Assembly: GCF_013375035.1 (NCBI RefSeq) | Contig: NZ_CP056032.1 | Span: forward strand, 62,001 to 126,000 | DNA from: Spirosoma sp. KUDC1026 | GTDB taxonomy: Bacteria > Bacteroidota > Bacteroidia > Cytophagales > Spirosomataceae | Direction: 5' to 3' | DNA length: 64,000 bases | Shown here: positions 52,654-61,985 of the stretch, piece after piece | Layout: each line of letters begins with the position of its first letter | How positions within the stretch are numbered: the stretch's first letter is position 1 | Notes under the pieces: model-generated | The model's input: only the letters and a program-made list of their open reading frames with translations | Told to the model about the DNA's origin: nothing | Databases searched by the model: none | Translations under genes and position numbers: made by a program

Positions 52654-54511
52654 GATGACTTGTGTAGATAAGAATGGATTCAGGCTGTACCAGTACGTTC
52701 GCGCCACTGGTCAGCGTTTCGGGGGCGGCCATCGATCCCAGCCATTTTGGATCGGCAGAGTCGAACAGCAGCGACCAGGTATGCCCATCGTCGGGCACCA
52801 TCATGAGCTGGGCAATTTTGTTAAAGTTCATCAGGCAGATCAAAATCGGCCCATTCCTGTTAGTATCCTGGTGCTGCCGTTGCAGCATCAGCGTCTGGTG
52901 TTCATCGTCCACGACAACAGCCACCGACTCCCGATCCGGGTGTTGCAGGGCCGACTCTTTCCGGAGTTTCAGCAGGGTCTGATAATAGCGGAACATGACC
53001 TGGTGTGGCTCCTGATTTAACCGATCCCAGTTCAGTTTAGAGTGCAGAAACGTCTCTTCCGCCTGCGGATCGGGCGCATCGATTGTTGTTTGAAAGGCCG
53101 CAAACTCGGCTTTGCGCCCCTTCCGGACGGCCTCGACCAGGTCCGGGTCAGAATGGCTCACAAAATACATGAATGGGTTCTGTTCGCTCCATTCCTCACC
53201 CATGAACAGCATGGGCAGATAAGGGCTGCTTAGTACCGCCCCCGCCATCAGCTTCTGCATCGAAAAACTCACCAGCTGGCTGGGTCGTTCGCCCAGCATC
53301 CGGTTCCCGATCTGATCGTGATTCTGCGAGAACACCACAAACTGGTGACCGGGATGCCCTTTCGTTGGGCTCCCCACGATACAGGACCGCCGGGGCATGT
53401 ATAGTCCATCGTACACATAAGCATCTTTATAGGACTTTGCCAGGTGATTGATGCCGTCGTAGTCGGCGTAATAGCCGTGACGTTCGCCCCCCGCCGTTAC
53501 GCGCAGCGCGTGATGAAACTCATCGTTCCACTGCGCGTCCATGCCATAGCCCTGGTGTTCGAGCGGACTGATATAGCGGGTTTCGTTGAGGTCCAGTTCC
53601 ACAATGAGATGATGCGCCTTGCCGGTTTCTACCATCAGAATATCGACGTATTCCTTGATCTCGCGCAGAATGTGCTTATCGCTCTCATCACGGATGGCAT
53701 GCACAGCGTCGAGCCGTAACGTATCGATATGAAAATCGCGGAACCACATCAGCACGTTTTCGATTACGTAGCGCCGGACACTGTCGCTGTAGTCATCGTC
53801 GAAGTTTACGGCGTCGCCCCAGGGGGTGCTGTATTTGTTGGTAAAATAAGGGCCGTAGGCAGGCAGGTAATTCCCCTCGGGGCCGATGTGGTTATACACC
53901 ACGTCGAGCACGACCGCCAGCCCTTTGGCATGACAGGCATCGACCAACTGCTGCAGGCCAGCCGCGCCACCGTAAGAATACTGCACCGCAAACGGAAAAA
54001 CGCCGTCGTAGCCCCAGTTGCGTTCACCCGGGAACTGGGCTACGGGCATAATTTCAATGGCGTTGATGCCTAGTTCAACCAGATAGTCCAGCTTACTTTC
54101 GATACCGGCAAAGGTACCGTCGGCCGTGAACGTACCCGTATGCAGTTCATAAAGCAGGTAATCTTTCAGGGGCGGGCTTTGCCAGTCCTGATCGGTCCAG
54201 GAAAACGTACTCGTATCAACCACCTGTGAGGGGCCATGCACGCCCTGCGGCTGCGCCATCGAAACCGGATCGGGCAGGCTTCGGTCGTTATTAAGCACAA
54301 GGGTATATAAGTCTCCGGCTTTGATCTGATCGGTCGTCAGCTGCCAGTAACCTGGTACTTTGTTGTCGAGCGGGAGCGTCAATTCGCCATCACGGAGCCG
54401 AATGTCCACAGCTTCGGCAAACGGCGCCCAAACCAGCACACGGGCTTCACCATCGGGCGCAAACGTAACGCCCAGCTGACGCTGGTTGACTAGTTGTTCC
54501 AGTTGTTGCAT
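52646..54511 (-). CDS. treZ: Malto-oligosyltrehalose trehalohydrolase
   Basis: 621 residues. An N-terminal CBM48-like domain (about 1-105) is followed by GH13 blocks: LYELHTGTFTADGTF, LDVVYNHIGPEGNYL, the nucleophile in DTLRLDAVHAIRDES, the acid in LIVELDLNETRY and FSQNHDQIGNRMLG. It cuts trehalose off the chain end that TreY has rearranged. The treZ-treY pair makes trehalose from glycogen or maltodextrin for osmotic or desiccation stress. The debranching enzyme TreX is not in the window. Confidence 0.94.
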   Translation of the reverse strand: MQQLEQLVNQRQLGVTFAPDGEARVLVWAPFAEAVDIRLRDGELTLPLDNKVPGYWQLTTDQIKAGDLYTLVLNNDRSLPDPVSMAQPQGVHGPSQVVDTSTFSWTDQDWQSPPLKDYLLYELHTGTFTADGTFAGIESKLDYLVELGINAIEIMPVAQFPGERNWGYDGVFPFAVQYSYGGAAGLQQLVDACHAKGLAVVLDVVYNHIGPEGNYLPAYGPYFTNKYSTPWGDAVNFDDDYSDSVRRYVIENVLMWFRDFHIDTLRLDAVHAIRDESDKHILREIKEYVDILMVETGKAHHLIVELDLNETRYISPLEHQGYGMDAQWNDEFHHALRVTAGGERHGYYADYDGINHLAKSYKDAYVYDGLYMPRRSCIVGSPTKGHPGHQFVVFSQNHDQIGNRMLGERPSQLVSFSMQKLMAGAVLSSPYLPMLFMGEEWSEQNPFMYFVSHSDPDLVEAVRKGRKAEFAAFQTTIDAPDPQAEETFLHSKLNWDRLNQEPHQVMFRYYQTLLKLRKESALQHPDRESVAVVVDDEHQTLMLQRQHQDTNRNGPILICLMNFNKIAQLMMVPDDGHTWSLLFDSADPKWLGSMAAPETLTSGANVLVQPESILIYTSHHV

Positions 54512-55118
54512 AAAACGGAATGGTATTTCAGTTTTTCAGTGATTGTTAAAAAATAACCGATTGACGGCTCTTCTGTTAGGACAAATCCATAAAAACTAGA
54601 CAACACGGCTGTCAGATCAGCCAGGAAGGGAGCCACTGTTTGTGATAGAATGGAATCAGCTTTTCCCCTCATGGGGCGTCCGACTGACCCGAGACCTAAG
54701 CTTGCAGAGGTGTTGCTCTGACCACCCCTAGCCCCTCCTAGAAAATTAGGAGGGGAACATGCAGAAGTGACCTTTTTTCACCCCCTCCTAATTTTCTAGG
54801 AGGGGGCAGGGGGTGGTCAGAGTCCCACTACAGGACTACCCCCCAAACAATTAAATTAATCATCCCCATGCCTGCAGGTAGGCGAAACACCGGAAGCAAG
54901 CTGATACCGGAAGCGCCTGGAACGGGAGTCAACGAGTTATTGCCGCATACGTAATAAACCCTTGTCAATTTCGAAAAAATGCGTCTGTGATGCGCGCAGC
55001 GCTATATTTCATTGAATATAACGCTCTATCGGTTCAGTAGGCCACTGGATAACAATCAAATTTAGCCCCGGCTTATCAGCGCCCATTTGAGTTAAACACA
55101 TAAATCTGTTTAATCGAT
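54512..55118. other. 607-bp intergenic region with an inverted repeat
   Basis: No credible gene. It holds the upstream region of treZ, the nested inverted repeat at 54716-54822 and the upstream region of the molybdenum hydroxylase operon. Near 55002-55032 a small hairpin forms (AGCGCTATATTT, CATT, GAATATAACGCT). TAAATCTG (55102-55109) is a weak -7 candidate for the operon. Confidence 0.6.
54716..54822. repeat. Nested inverted repeat family E
   Basis: The left part (54716-54755) and right part (54782-54822) are near-exact reverse complements, with only a few differences and a 26-base loop. Each part contains its own short hairpin (CCCCTCCTA...TAGGAGGGG). So the sequence can fold either as one long stem or as two small ones. 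It lies between the divergent treZ and molybdenum hydroxylase operons. Confidence 0.75.
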
Positions 55119-55640
55119 ATGCTAGCTGAAACCAAGAGTTATACTGATACGGCAGCCACGCTACCCGAAACCCGTGTGGTAACGCTAACCGTCAACGGCA
55201 CCAGGCGTCAACTAACCATTGCCCCCTGGACAACCCTGCTGGATGCTCTCCGGGAGTATCTAGACCTGACGGGTACCAAAAAAGGCTGCGACCATGGCCA
55301 GTGCGGGGCCTGCACGGTGCTGGTTGACGGCAAACGAATCAATTCCTGCCTGACGCTGGCCGTGATGAAAGAGGGCGCCGACATTACGACTATTGAGGGA
55401 CTGGCCGAGGGCGACGCATTACATCCCATCCAGAGTGCGTTCATCGAACACGATGCCTTTCAGTGTGGCTACTGCACCCCAGGGCAGATCTGTTCGGCGG
55501 TTGGGCTGATGAACGAAGGGCGTGTGCGTACCACCGCCGACATCCGCGAGCTGATGAGTGGCAACATCTGCCGCTGCGGTGCCTATCCGCACATTGTCGA
55601 CGCCATAAACGAGGTACTGCAAGTTCCCAAAAAAGCCTGA
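55119..55640 (+). CDS. Molybdenum hydroxylase 2Fe-2S subunit (PaoA/YagT-like)
   Basis: 173 residues. The first plant-ferredoxin cluster is bound by GCDHGQCGACTVLVDG and NSC; the second by GYCTPGQI and NICRCGAY. It passes electrons from the molybdenum centre to FAD. Unlike PaoA of Escherichia coli it has no twin-arginine signal; the first residues are MLAETKSYTDTAATLPETRV. So the enzyme probably stays in the cytoplasm. It is the first of three genes, 3 bp before the FAD subunit. Confidence 0.92.
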   Translation: MLAETKSYTDTAATLPETRVVTLTVNGTRRQLTIAPWTTLLDALREYLDLTGTKKGCDHGQCGACTVLVDGKRINSCLTLAVMKEGADITTIEGLAEGDALHPIQSAFIEHDAFQCGYCTPGQICSAVGLMNEGRVRTTADIRELMSGNICRCGAYPHIVDAINEVLQVPKKA

Positions 55641-55643
55641 TCC

Positions 55644-56639
55644 ATGAATAGTTTCTCATACTCAAAACCCGCTTCTGTGACCGATGCCGTGGGTGAGCAG
55701 ACGGCCCACCAGCAAAGCAAGTTCATTGCGGGCGGCACCAACCTCATCGACCTGATGAAGGAGAACGTCGAGCGGCCCGACCACCTGGTAGACATTAATC
55801 ACCTGCCGTTAGCCGCCATCGAAGATACCGAAGCGGGCGGCCTGCGCCTGGGAGCCCTGGTCACCAACGCGGATACGGCCTACCACGAACAGGTCGAAAA
55901 AAGGTACCCCCTCCTGGCGCAGACAATTCTGGCGGGTGCCTCACCCCAGTTACGGAATATGGCTACGAACGGTGGGAACCTGTTTCAGCGGACCCGCTGC
56001 TATTATTTCTACGACAACGCTACGCCCTGCAACAAGCGCGAACCCGGTTCGGGCTGTGGCGCCATTAACGGCTACAACCGAATCCACGCCATTCTCGGGA
56101 CGAGCAACCAGTGCATTGCCACCCACCCGTCGGACATGTGCGTCGCGCTGGCGGCTCTGGACGCTACGGTACAGGTGTCGGGGCCAAACGGGGATCGTAG
56201 CATTCCCATTGCCGACTTCCACCGGCTGCCCGGCGACGAACCGCAGCGCGACAATACCGTACAGGCCGGAGAGCTGGTAACGGCTATCGACCTGCCCGCC
56301 AAAGGTTTTTCGGAATACCATGCCTACCTGAAACTACGTGACCGGGCTTCGTATGCGTTTGCCCTCGTATCGGTAGCAGCCGCCCTGGAACTGGATGGCG
56401 ACACAGTGACCGACGCTCGTGTGGCGCTCGGGGGGGTCGCGCACAAGCCCTGGCGCAAGCCCGAAGCCGAAGCATTATTAATCGGCAAACCGGCAACAAA
56501 AGAAAACTATCAGCTCGTTGCCGAGAAGCTGCTGGAAGGCGCTACCGGCTTTGGGCACAATACGTTTAAGATTGAACTGGCTAAACGCGCCATCGTCCGG
56601 GCGCTGGGTATAGCTGCTAAACAGGAACCAACCGAATGA
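55644..56639 (+). CDS. Molybdenum hydroxylase FAD subunit (PaoB/YagS-like)
   Basis: 331 residues. The FAD loops are FIAGGTNLIDLMKENV and MATNGGNLFQRTRC. Four cysteines in TRCYYFYDNATPC, GSGCGA and TSNQC lie where PaoB and 4-hydroxybenzoyl-CoA reductase carry an extra 4Fe-4S cluster, which is not found in xanthine dehydrogenases. So the electron route likely has three iron-sulfur clusters. The stop overlaps the start of the next gene by 4 bp (ATGA). Confidence 0.92.
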   Translation: MNSFSYSKPASVTDAVGEQTAHQQSKFIAGGTNLIDLMKENVERPDHLVDINHLPLAAIEDTEAGGLRLGALVTNADTAYHEQVEKRYPLLAQTILAGASPQLRNMATNGGNLFQRTRCYYFYDNATPCNKREPGSGCGAINGYNRIHAILGTSNQCIATHPSDMCVALAALDATVQVSGPNGDRSIPIADFHRLPGDEPQRDNTVQAGELVTAIDLPAKGFSEYHAYLKLRDRASYAFALVSVAAALELDGDTVTDARVALGGVAHKPWRKPEAEALLIGKPATKENYQLVAEKLLEGATGFGHNTFKIELAKRAIVRALGIAAKQEPTE

Positions 56640-58870
56640 GCAACGTAATAGGAAAAGGCGTCAGCCGCGTTGATGGTAAAGCCAAGGTTACGGGGGCAGC
56701 CAAATACGCGGGCGAGTTCAACGTACCGGAGCTAACGTATGGCTACGTACTATCGAGCGCTATCGCCAAAGGAAAAATTGTGAGTATTGATACCAGCCGG
56801 GCTATGGCGCTTCCTGGTGTACTAAAAGTATTCACCCACGAAAACCGCCCCAGCACGGCCAAACTCGATTTTAGCTACAACGACCAGGACGCCCCACCGG
56901 GCTCGCCGTTCCGCCCGTTGTATGATGCTGAAATCAAGTTCAGCGCCCAGCCCGTAGCGCTGGTTGTTGCCGAAACGTTTGAGCTGGCCCGCTTCGCGGC
57001 CACTCTTGTTGACATCACCTATGAGGAGGCTGATCACGAAACGGATCTGCTTCTCAACCTGGACAAGGCCCGCAAACCTAAGTCCGGTATAGCCAGCCTG
57101 CTGAAACCACCACCACCAAAGCCCAAAGGTGATTTCAAAAAGGCGTATAACGCAGCCCCGAACCAGGTAGCGGCTACCTACGTGCACGCGGTGGAGCACC
57201 ATAACCCAATGGAAATGTTTGCCTCGACGGTGGTTTTTGAAAAAGACGGCAAGCTGACGATTTATGACAAAACACAGGGCGTTACAAATAGTAAAATGTA
57301 CGTAACGCAGGTGTTTGGTCTGTCAGGTGACAACGTCCGGATTATGTCGCCTTACATGGGTGGCGGTTTTGGTTCCGGTCTGCGTCCCCAGTACCAGTTG
57401 TTTATGGCAACGATGGCCGCGCTGGACCTCAAACGCTCCGTTCGGGTTACGCTGACCCGCCAGCAGATGTTTACGTTTGGGCATCGTCCCAACACGATTC
57501 AGCATGTTGCAATGGCAGCTACCGACGAAGGAAAAATTAATGCTCTTTTCCACGACGCCATCGGCGAAACCTCGCAGATGGAAGATTATGTCGAAACGGT
57601 CGTAAACTGGGGGGGTATGCTCTACCCCGTCAAAAACGTAACGCTGGGGCATAAACTTGTTCCACTGGACGTAAACAGTCCCCTCGATATGCGTGCACCG
57701 GGCGGGGTTACGGGGATAGCAGCTCTTGAATGCGCCGTTGATGAACTGGCCTACAAAGCAGGTATTGACCCGCTCCAGTTCCGCCTGATTAACTACGCGG
57801 AACGGAACGAACTGGAAGACAAACCCTACTCCAGCAAGGAACTCCGGGAATGTTTTCGGCAGGGTGCCGAGCGGTTTGGCTGGTCGGAACGTCCGCTCGA
57901 ACCTCGTTCAATGAAAGACGGACACAATCTCATTGGCTGGGGAATGGCAACCGGAATCTGGGATGCCAACCAGATGTTCGCCAGCGCCGAAGCCACGCTT
58001 ACCGTCAACGGTAAATTACGGATCGTCTGCGCAACGGCCGATCTGGGTACGGGTACCTATACCATCATGACGCAGATTGCCGCCCAGACGATGGGAATGC
58101 CGATGGAAGACGTGCTTTTCCGGCTAGGCGACAGTGATATGCCTTTCTCTCTTATCTCGGGCGGTTCGTGGACAGCAGCCACGGTTGGTTCGGCCGTGAA
58201 AAAGGTTTGCGAAGAACTCGGCAAAAAGCTGTTCAAGCTGGCGAAGAAAATGCCGGACTCGCCATTCGCCAAGGTCAAATTCGACGATGTTGTTTTTGCG
58301 GACAGCAGCATGCGGCTGGCAACTGACGCTTCTGTTTCGGTATCCTTACAGACGATTGTCGATCAGAACGGTGGCCGGGCTGTAACCGAGTCCGTTACGT
58401 CGCTGCCTAACATGCTGAAGCAAAGTAAATTTGCCCGTGCAGCCCACTCGGCCGTCTTTGTGGAAGTGAAAGTCGATGAAGATCTGGGTACGGTAAGCGT
58501 AACACGGGCGGTAACGGCCGTTGCCGCCGGCCGCATCCTGAACCCCAAAACGGCCCGGAGCCAGATCATTGGCGGAATGGTATGGGGCATCAGCAAAGCG
58601 CTGGAAGAAGAAACTGTTCTGGATCATAACATCGGTCGGTTTATGAACCACAGCCTGGCAGAATACCACGTTGCGGTGAACGCCGATATTCACGATCTGG
58701 ATGTCATTTTCGTGGAAGAGCACGACGACATTATCAACCCTCTCGGCGTAAAAGGCGTGGGCGAGATTGGTATTGTAGGTATGCCAGCGGCCGTGGCTAA
58801 CGCCATTTTCCACGCGACCGGCAAACGCATCAACGAGTTGCCGATCACGCTGGACAAGATCATCCAGTAA
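56636..58870 (+). CDS. Molybdenum hydroxylase catalytic subunit (PaoC/YagR-like)
   Basis: 744 residues, the PaoC length. Cofactor-binding blocks are YMGGGFGSGLRPQ, DMRAPGGVTGIAALECA, SGGSWTAATVG, and the catalytic Glu in KGVGEIGIVGMPAA near the end. It binds the molybdenum cytosine-dinucleotide type cofactor and oxidises aldehydes, probably aromatic ones as PaoABC does, or another heterocycle. No chaperone of the PaoD/XdhC type is in the window. The three genes overlap or nearly touch and form one operon. Confidence 0.92.
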   Translation: MSNVIGKGVSRVDGKAKVTGAAKYAGEFNVPELTYGYVLSSAIAKGKIVSIDTSRAMALPGVLKVFTHENRPSTAKLDFSYNDQDAPPGSPFRPLYDAEIKFSAQPVALVVAETFELARFAATLVDITYEEADHETDLLLNLDKARKPKSGIASLLKPPPPKPKGDFKKAYNAAPNQVAATYVHAVEHHNPMEMFASTVVFEKDGKLTIYDKTQGVTNSKMYVTQVFGLSGDNVRIMSPYMGGGFGSGLRPQYQLFMATMAALDLKRSVRVTLTRQQMFTFGHRPNTIQHVAMAATDEGKINALFHDAIGETSQMEDYVETVVNWGGMLYPVKNVTLGHKLVPLDVNSPLDMRAPGGVTGIAALECAVDELAYKAGIDPLQFRLINYAERNELEDKPYSSKELRECFRQGAERFGWSERPLEPRSMKDGHNLIGWGMATGIWDANQMFASAEATLTVNGKLRIVCATADLGTGTYTIMTQIAAQTMGMPMEDVLFRLGDSDMPFSLISGGSWTAATVGSAVKKVCEELGKKLFKLAKKMPDSPFAKVKFDDVVFADSSMRLATDASVSVSLQTIVDQNGGRAVTESVTSLPNMLKQSKFARAAHSAVFVEVKVDEDLGTVSVTRAVTAVAAGRILNPKTARSQIIGGMVWGISKALEEETVLDHNIGRFMNHSLAEYHVAVNADIHDLDVIFVEEHDDIINPLGVKGVGEIGIVGMPAAVANAIFHATGKRINELPITLDKIIQ

Positions 58871-58916
58871 AAGCTAAAATACTCAATGGCAGCCGCTTAA
58901 TACAGGTAAACGCGGC

Positions 58917-58966
58917 TTAAAATCAAATCAGCCCGGTCGTGAATGACCGGGCTGATTTGATTTTAA
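58917..58966 (+). terminator. Terminator after the molybdenum hydroxylase operon
   Basis: Perfect arms of about 22 bp (AAAATCAAATCAGCCCGGTC and its complement) around a 6-base loop, ending in TTTT, 46 bp after the stop. It also lies just beyond the stop of the SCP2 gene on the other strand, so it can serve both. Confidence 0.85.
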
Positions 58967-58989
58967 AAGCTAAACGAAGCCAGCGGCAC

Positions 58990-59286
58990 TTACGCCATTA
59001 CCTGACCCATTTTCATGGCAATGCCCATATCGCCTTTCACTTTGAGTTTTCCCGACATGAAGGCCATCATAGGGTTCAGGTTACCAGTGCCCATTTTCAC
59101 CAGGTTATCCACGCTAACGTGCAGATCGCAGTCGGCGGGTTTATCTTCGTTCGAAACGGTCACGGGCGATTGAGTAGCGTCTATATAAACAATGCCCTGA
59201 TCTGTAACGAGTTTAGCGGTCGCGTTCAGGGATTCGGCTTTAGCGGCTTTGGTACGGATTTGATCCGTCAATTCCTGTAAGGTCAT
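58990..59286 (-). CDS. SCP2 sterol-binding-domain protein
   Basis: 98 residues, one domain. The pattern YIDATQSPVTVSNEDKPADCDLHVSVDN followed by GTGNLNPMMAFMSGKLKVKGD and MGIAMKMGQV is the SCP2 core with its hydrophobic tunnel. In other bacteria and in peroxisomes it carries fatty-acyl or sterol-like lipids. It stands alone, convergent with the molybdenum operon. Function here unknown. Confidence 0.9.
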   Translation of the reverse strand: MTLQELTDQIRTKAAKAESLNATAKLVTDQGIVYIDATQSPVTVSNEDKPADCDLHVSVDNLVKMGTGNLNPMMAFMSGKLKVKGDMGIAMKMGQVMA

Positions 59287-59409
59287 GTCGTTTGGGGTTT
59301 ACTAAATGAAACTATGGCGCTAAAATAAGGTTTTACGGAACGGCAGACAGGCGTAAATTCGACAATAACCAACTTATTTTGCGCATTAAACCGGCGACTC
59401 AGCCCCACT

Positions 59410-59862
59410 ATGCGTTCTCAATTTCTGACTATACTCTGCATTCTGTCGTTTATCGGCTGCGCCATCAGCCTGGCTGATGCCACCATTTCGCTGACGAACA
59501 CCCAGGCCGCGGCCGAAACCACCTACGTCAAGCCCAACGATACGCCCGAAGAACGGAAGGATAAACCCAACCAGTACTTTGAAGATCGCTCGTCCGGCGA
59601 CCAGCCCATGCCCGGCGATACCGACGAAATCCGGTCGCTGGCCATTGCCCAGCTAATCTATGCCCTCCTGACACTCACTGGGGCCATTCTGATGTTTAAC
59701 CTGCGCCGGATTGGCTTCTGGATTTATGTAGCGGGCGTCGTTGTCGGGACCGTTCTGCCAGTTAGTCTGGCCGGTTTCGGCGCGATCAATACATCGTTCG
59801 GGGTCGTGTTCAGCTTTGTATTCGTAGCCCTGTACTGGCTCAATATCAAGGATATGCATTAA
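59410..59862 (+). CDS. Small integral membrane protein
   Basis: 150 residues. One hydrophobic segment at the start (LTILCILSFIGCAISLADA), a polar middle with many Pro/Asp (NDTPEERKDKPNQYFEDRSS), then three helices (AIAQLIYALLTLTGAILMF, FWIYVAGVVVGTVLPVSLAG, FGVVFSFVFVALYWLNI). I do not recognise a named family. TAAATTCG (59354-59361) fits the TAnnTTCG box. The stop overlaps that of the convergent HAD gene by 4 bp. Confidence 0.7.
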   Translation: MRSQFLTILCILSFIGCAISLADATISLTNTQAAAETTYVKPNDTPEERKDKPNQYFEDRSSGDQPMPGDTDEIRSLAIAQLIYALLTLTGAILMFNLRRIGFWIYVAGVVVGTVLPVSLAGFGAINTSFGVVFSFVFVALYWLNIKDMH

Positions 59863-60494
59863 CCGTCCAGGGTGAGCCCCAGGGTGGCCAGTTTACTGCG
59901 GGTTGTGTCGTAGTCGACGTGCTGAATGCAGTGCATCCGCATGGTACGGGCTACCTGCACAAACATCAGCCTATCGTCGATATAGGCAACCTGCTCCGGT
60001 TCGACCTGCGCTACGTCCAGCGCCAGCTGGTACAGATCGGTGTCGGGTTTGCGCAGGTGAGCGTAACAGGACGACACAAACGCGTCAAAAAACGTATCGA
60101 GCCCGAACTGCCGGATTCGGTGCGCGTTGATTTCCCGTCCTTCATTATTGACCGCTACCAGCTTCAGACCGTGTTGTTGTCTGAGCTGTTTCATCAGCTC
60201 GATCATCTCGGGAAACGGCTGCGACTGCTCCATGATAAACCGGGTGAATTCCAGCGGAGAAAAGTGGCGTTTTTCGTAAAAAACGATTCGCTTCAGGTAG
60301 TCATCCAGCGAGAGTTTGCCGGACTCGTACGTATCGAATGTGAGATGATGGCGTTCGTCGAGCTGCGCGTAATCCAGCCCGAACAGCTCGGCCGCGTGCC
60401 GACGGGCGTGCCGGTCCCAGCCATTGGTCAGCAGCACCCCGCCAATGTCCAGAAACAAGGCTTTGATTGGTTGATTGTCCAGCATCAGTAGCAA
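59859..60494 (-). CDS. HAD-family hydrolase (YihX-like)
   Basis: 211 residues. Motif I is LFLDIGGVLLTNG, with the nucleophile Asp followed by Gly where many phosphatases have D-x-D. A cap of the C1 type follows. Motif II is AVNNEGREI, motif III the Lys in LRKPDTDLY, and motif IV YIDDRLMFV. YihX-like members cut sugar phosphates such as glucose-1-phosphate. A start at 60485 is also possible. It is convergent with the membrane protein gene and stands alone. Confidence 0.88.
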   Translation of the reverse strand: MLLMLDNQPIKALFLDIGGVLLTNGWDRHARRHAAELFGLDYAQLDERHHLTFDTYESGKLSLDDYLKRIVFYEKRHFSPLEFTRFIMEQSQPFPEMIELMKQLRQQHGLKLVAVNNEGREINAHRIRQFGLDTFFDAFVSSCYAHLRKPDTDLYQLALDVAQVEPEQVAYIDDRLMFVQVARTMRMHCIQHVDYDTTRSKLATLGLTLDG

Positions 60495-60545
60495 GAATGG
60501 TTTATTTCTTCAACCAAAAGCCGCTGCTTAAGTTTTGCTTTGACT

Positions 60546-61505
60546 ATGACTGCACTTTCCACTTCTGAACCTATCACGCATCGTTTCGTAGCCTTTCTCT
60601 CTCTGCTGATTGTACTGAGCGCCTGCGGCAGCAACCGACCAGTCCTGCGGGCCAGCCTGAACGATAGCTTCTGCGACCCGGCGCTGGCGTATACATACGA
60701 TTCTACTTATCTCCCCCAGCCCGCTATTCAACCGTTCCTGCTGGCTAATCCGTCGCTGCGTCAGCGGTACAGCCAGCACGATCTGCTGCTGGCCAACGCA
60801 ACCGGTACGCTGCCGCTTTTGCTGGAGCTGCAGCAACTGGAAGCCAATTCGCAGATCGATACGCGGCTGGAGCAGTTATCCAAACGGCAGCAGATTCTTC
60901 ACCGCTTACTCCTGGCTTCAACGGAGATTTCAAGTCTGGCCGCTGAACTGGACTGCGAAGGCGAGCGTGCCGATCAACTGGCCGAATACCTGGACCAGCG
61001 TGATAACCGCCGGGTGCGTCGGCTGACGATCCTGTCGATTGTTGTCGGGGCCGTAACGACCGTTGTGAGTACGCTGATACAGGCTGATACGCCCGACAAG
61101 GTGATCGGTATTGGGGGCGGAGTTGCCAGCGCGGCCCTGGGCGGATTAGCGGCTTTTTCTTCGCAGCAAACGGTGTCCTATCAGCATCCCCGCAATTTGT
61201 TGACTGACATCTGGAATCAGCGTAAGGTCTCATCAGGTTACCCGCCTTTTATCTGGTACGTACTGAACGAACCCGCTTTCAGCAACAGCGGTCAGCGTTC
61301 CATCAGTGCCAACATCCGCCAGCGGTGGCTTGAGTACGTACTCCCCCAGCCCAGCCCGGATAAGGAAAAGCTTTTCTTCGGCACGGGCGGAGCTTATCAG
61401 GCCGATGATCTGCACACCCGGGCCAATATGCTGAACCAATTACAATCGTCCGTGCGCTCCATCGATCAGAATTTACAGGGGCTTATTCTGACACTTTCGA
61501 AGTAA
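60546..61505 (+). CDS. Hypothetical lipoprotein with a transmembrane hairpin
   Basis: 319 residues from the ATG at 60546; a TTG six bases upstream is weaker. Hydrophobic run and lipobox LSAC at about 27. Middle part helical and charged (LELQQLEANSQIDTRLEQLS). A membrane-like pair (LTILSIVVGAVTTVVSTLI and VIGIGGGVASAALGGLAAF) lies at about 160-205. I do not recognise the family. Divergent from the HAD gene, with a gap of 51 bp. Confidence 0.65.
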   Translation: MTALSTSEPITHRFVAFLSLLIVLSACGSNRPVLRASLNDSFCDPALAYTYDSTYLPQPAIQPFLLANPSLRQRYSQHDLLLANATGTLPLLLELQQLEANSQIDTRLEQLSKRQQILHRLLLASTEISSLAAELDCEGERADQLAEYLDQRDNRRVRRLTILSIVVGAVTTVVSTLIQADTPDKVIGIGGGVASAALGGLAAFSSQQTVSYQHPRNLLTDIWNQRKVSSGYPPFIWYVLNEPAFSNSGQRSISANIRQRWLEYVLPQPSPDKEKLFFGTGGAYQADDLHTRANMLNQLQSSVRSIDQNLQGLILTLSK

Positions 61506-61562
61506 TTTCTGCCTGACTTTCACGTATTTCGTTCAGAAATTCAATTTACTATAAACATAATA

Positions 61563-61606
61563 ACTAATATATTAGTTGAAAAACTAACACATTAGTCATA
61601 CCTTGC
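61563..61606 (+). promoter_or_regulatory. Promoter and BlaI-type operators
   Basis: Two dyads, ACTAATATATTAGT (61563-61576, perfect) and ACTAACACATTAGT (61583-61596), lie 20 bp centre to centre. They flank or cover a promoter with TTGA (61576-61579) and TACCTTGC (61599-61606, close to TAnnTTTG). The start codon is 8 bp further on. Paired dyads next to a BlaI gene suggest self-repression. Confidence 0.7.
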
Positions 61607-61613
61607 TCCCACT

Positions 61614-61985
61614 ATGGAACTTCGAGAACTTACCAAGGCTGAAGAAGAGATTATGCGTGTCCTCTGGCAGCTAAAAAAAGGCTTTGTCAAGGACGTACTG
61701 GCCGAGCTGCCCGAACCGAAACCTGCCTATAACACGGTATCGACTATTATCCGGATTCTGGAAAAAAAGGGCATGGTTGGCTACACGGCGTATGGAAAAA
61801 CGCACGAATACTACCCACTGATTACGGAAGAGGCTTACCGGCGTTTCCAGACCGAGCAGCTCATGAGCAACTACTTCGACAATTCACTGAAAAAACTGGT
61901 CTCGTTCTTCGTGCAGGACAAAAACATCAGCCTGAACGAAGCCGACGAAATCATCAGGCTTCTTAACCAAACCAAAGACAAATGA
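61614..61985 (+). CDS. BlaI/MecI/CopY-family repressor
   Basis: 123 residues, winged helix. The start LRELTKAEEEIMRVLWQLKK and the recognition part PKPAYNTVSTIIRILEKKGM are standard. The C-terminal dimer part (SLKKLVSFFVQDKNISLNEA) is where BlaR1-type signals act. It is coupled to the M56 peptidase gene by a 4-bp overlap (ATGA). In known systems the sensor peptidase cuts or inactivates the repressor when the signal is present, and the genes they control switch on. Confidence 0.93.
   Translation: MELRELTKAEEEIMRVLWQLKKGFVKDVLAELPEPKPAYNTVSTIIRILEKKGMVGYTAYGKTHEYYPLITEEAYRRFQTEQLMSNYFDNSLKKLVSFFVQDKNISLNEADEIIRLLNQTKDK

Noticed and set aside
54490..54672. Short minus-strand frame upstream of treZ
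   Set aside because: It overlaps the start of treZ, has no family match by eye and poor codon use.
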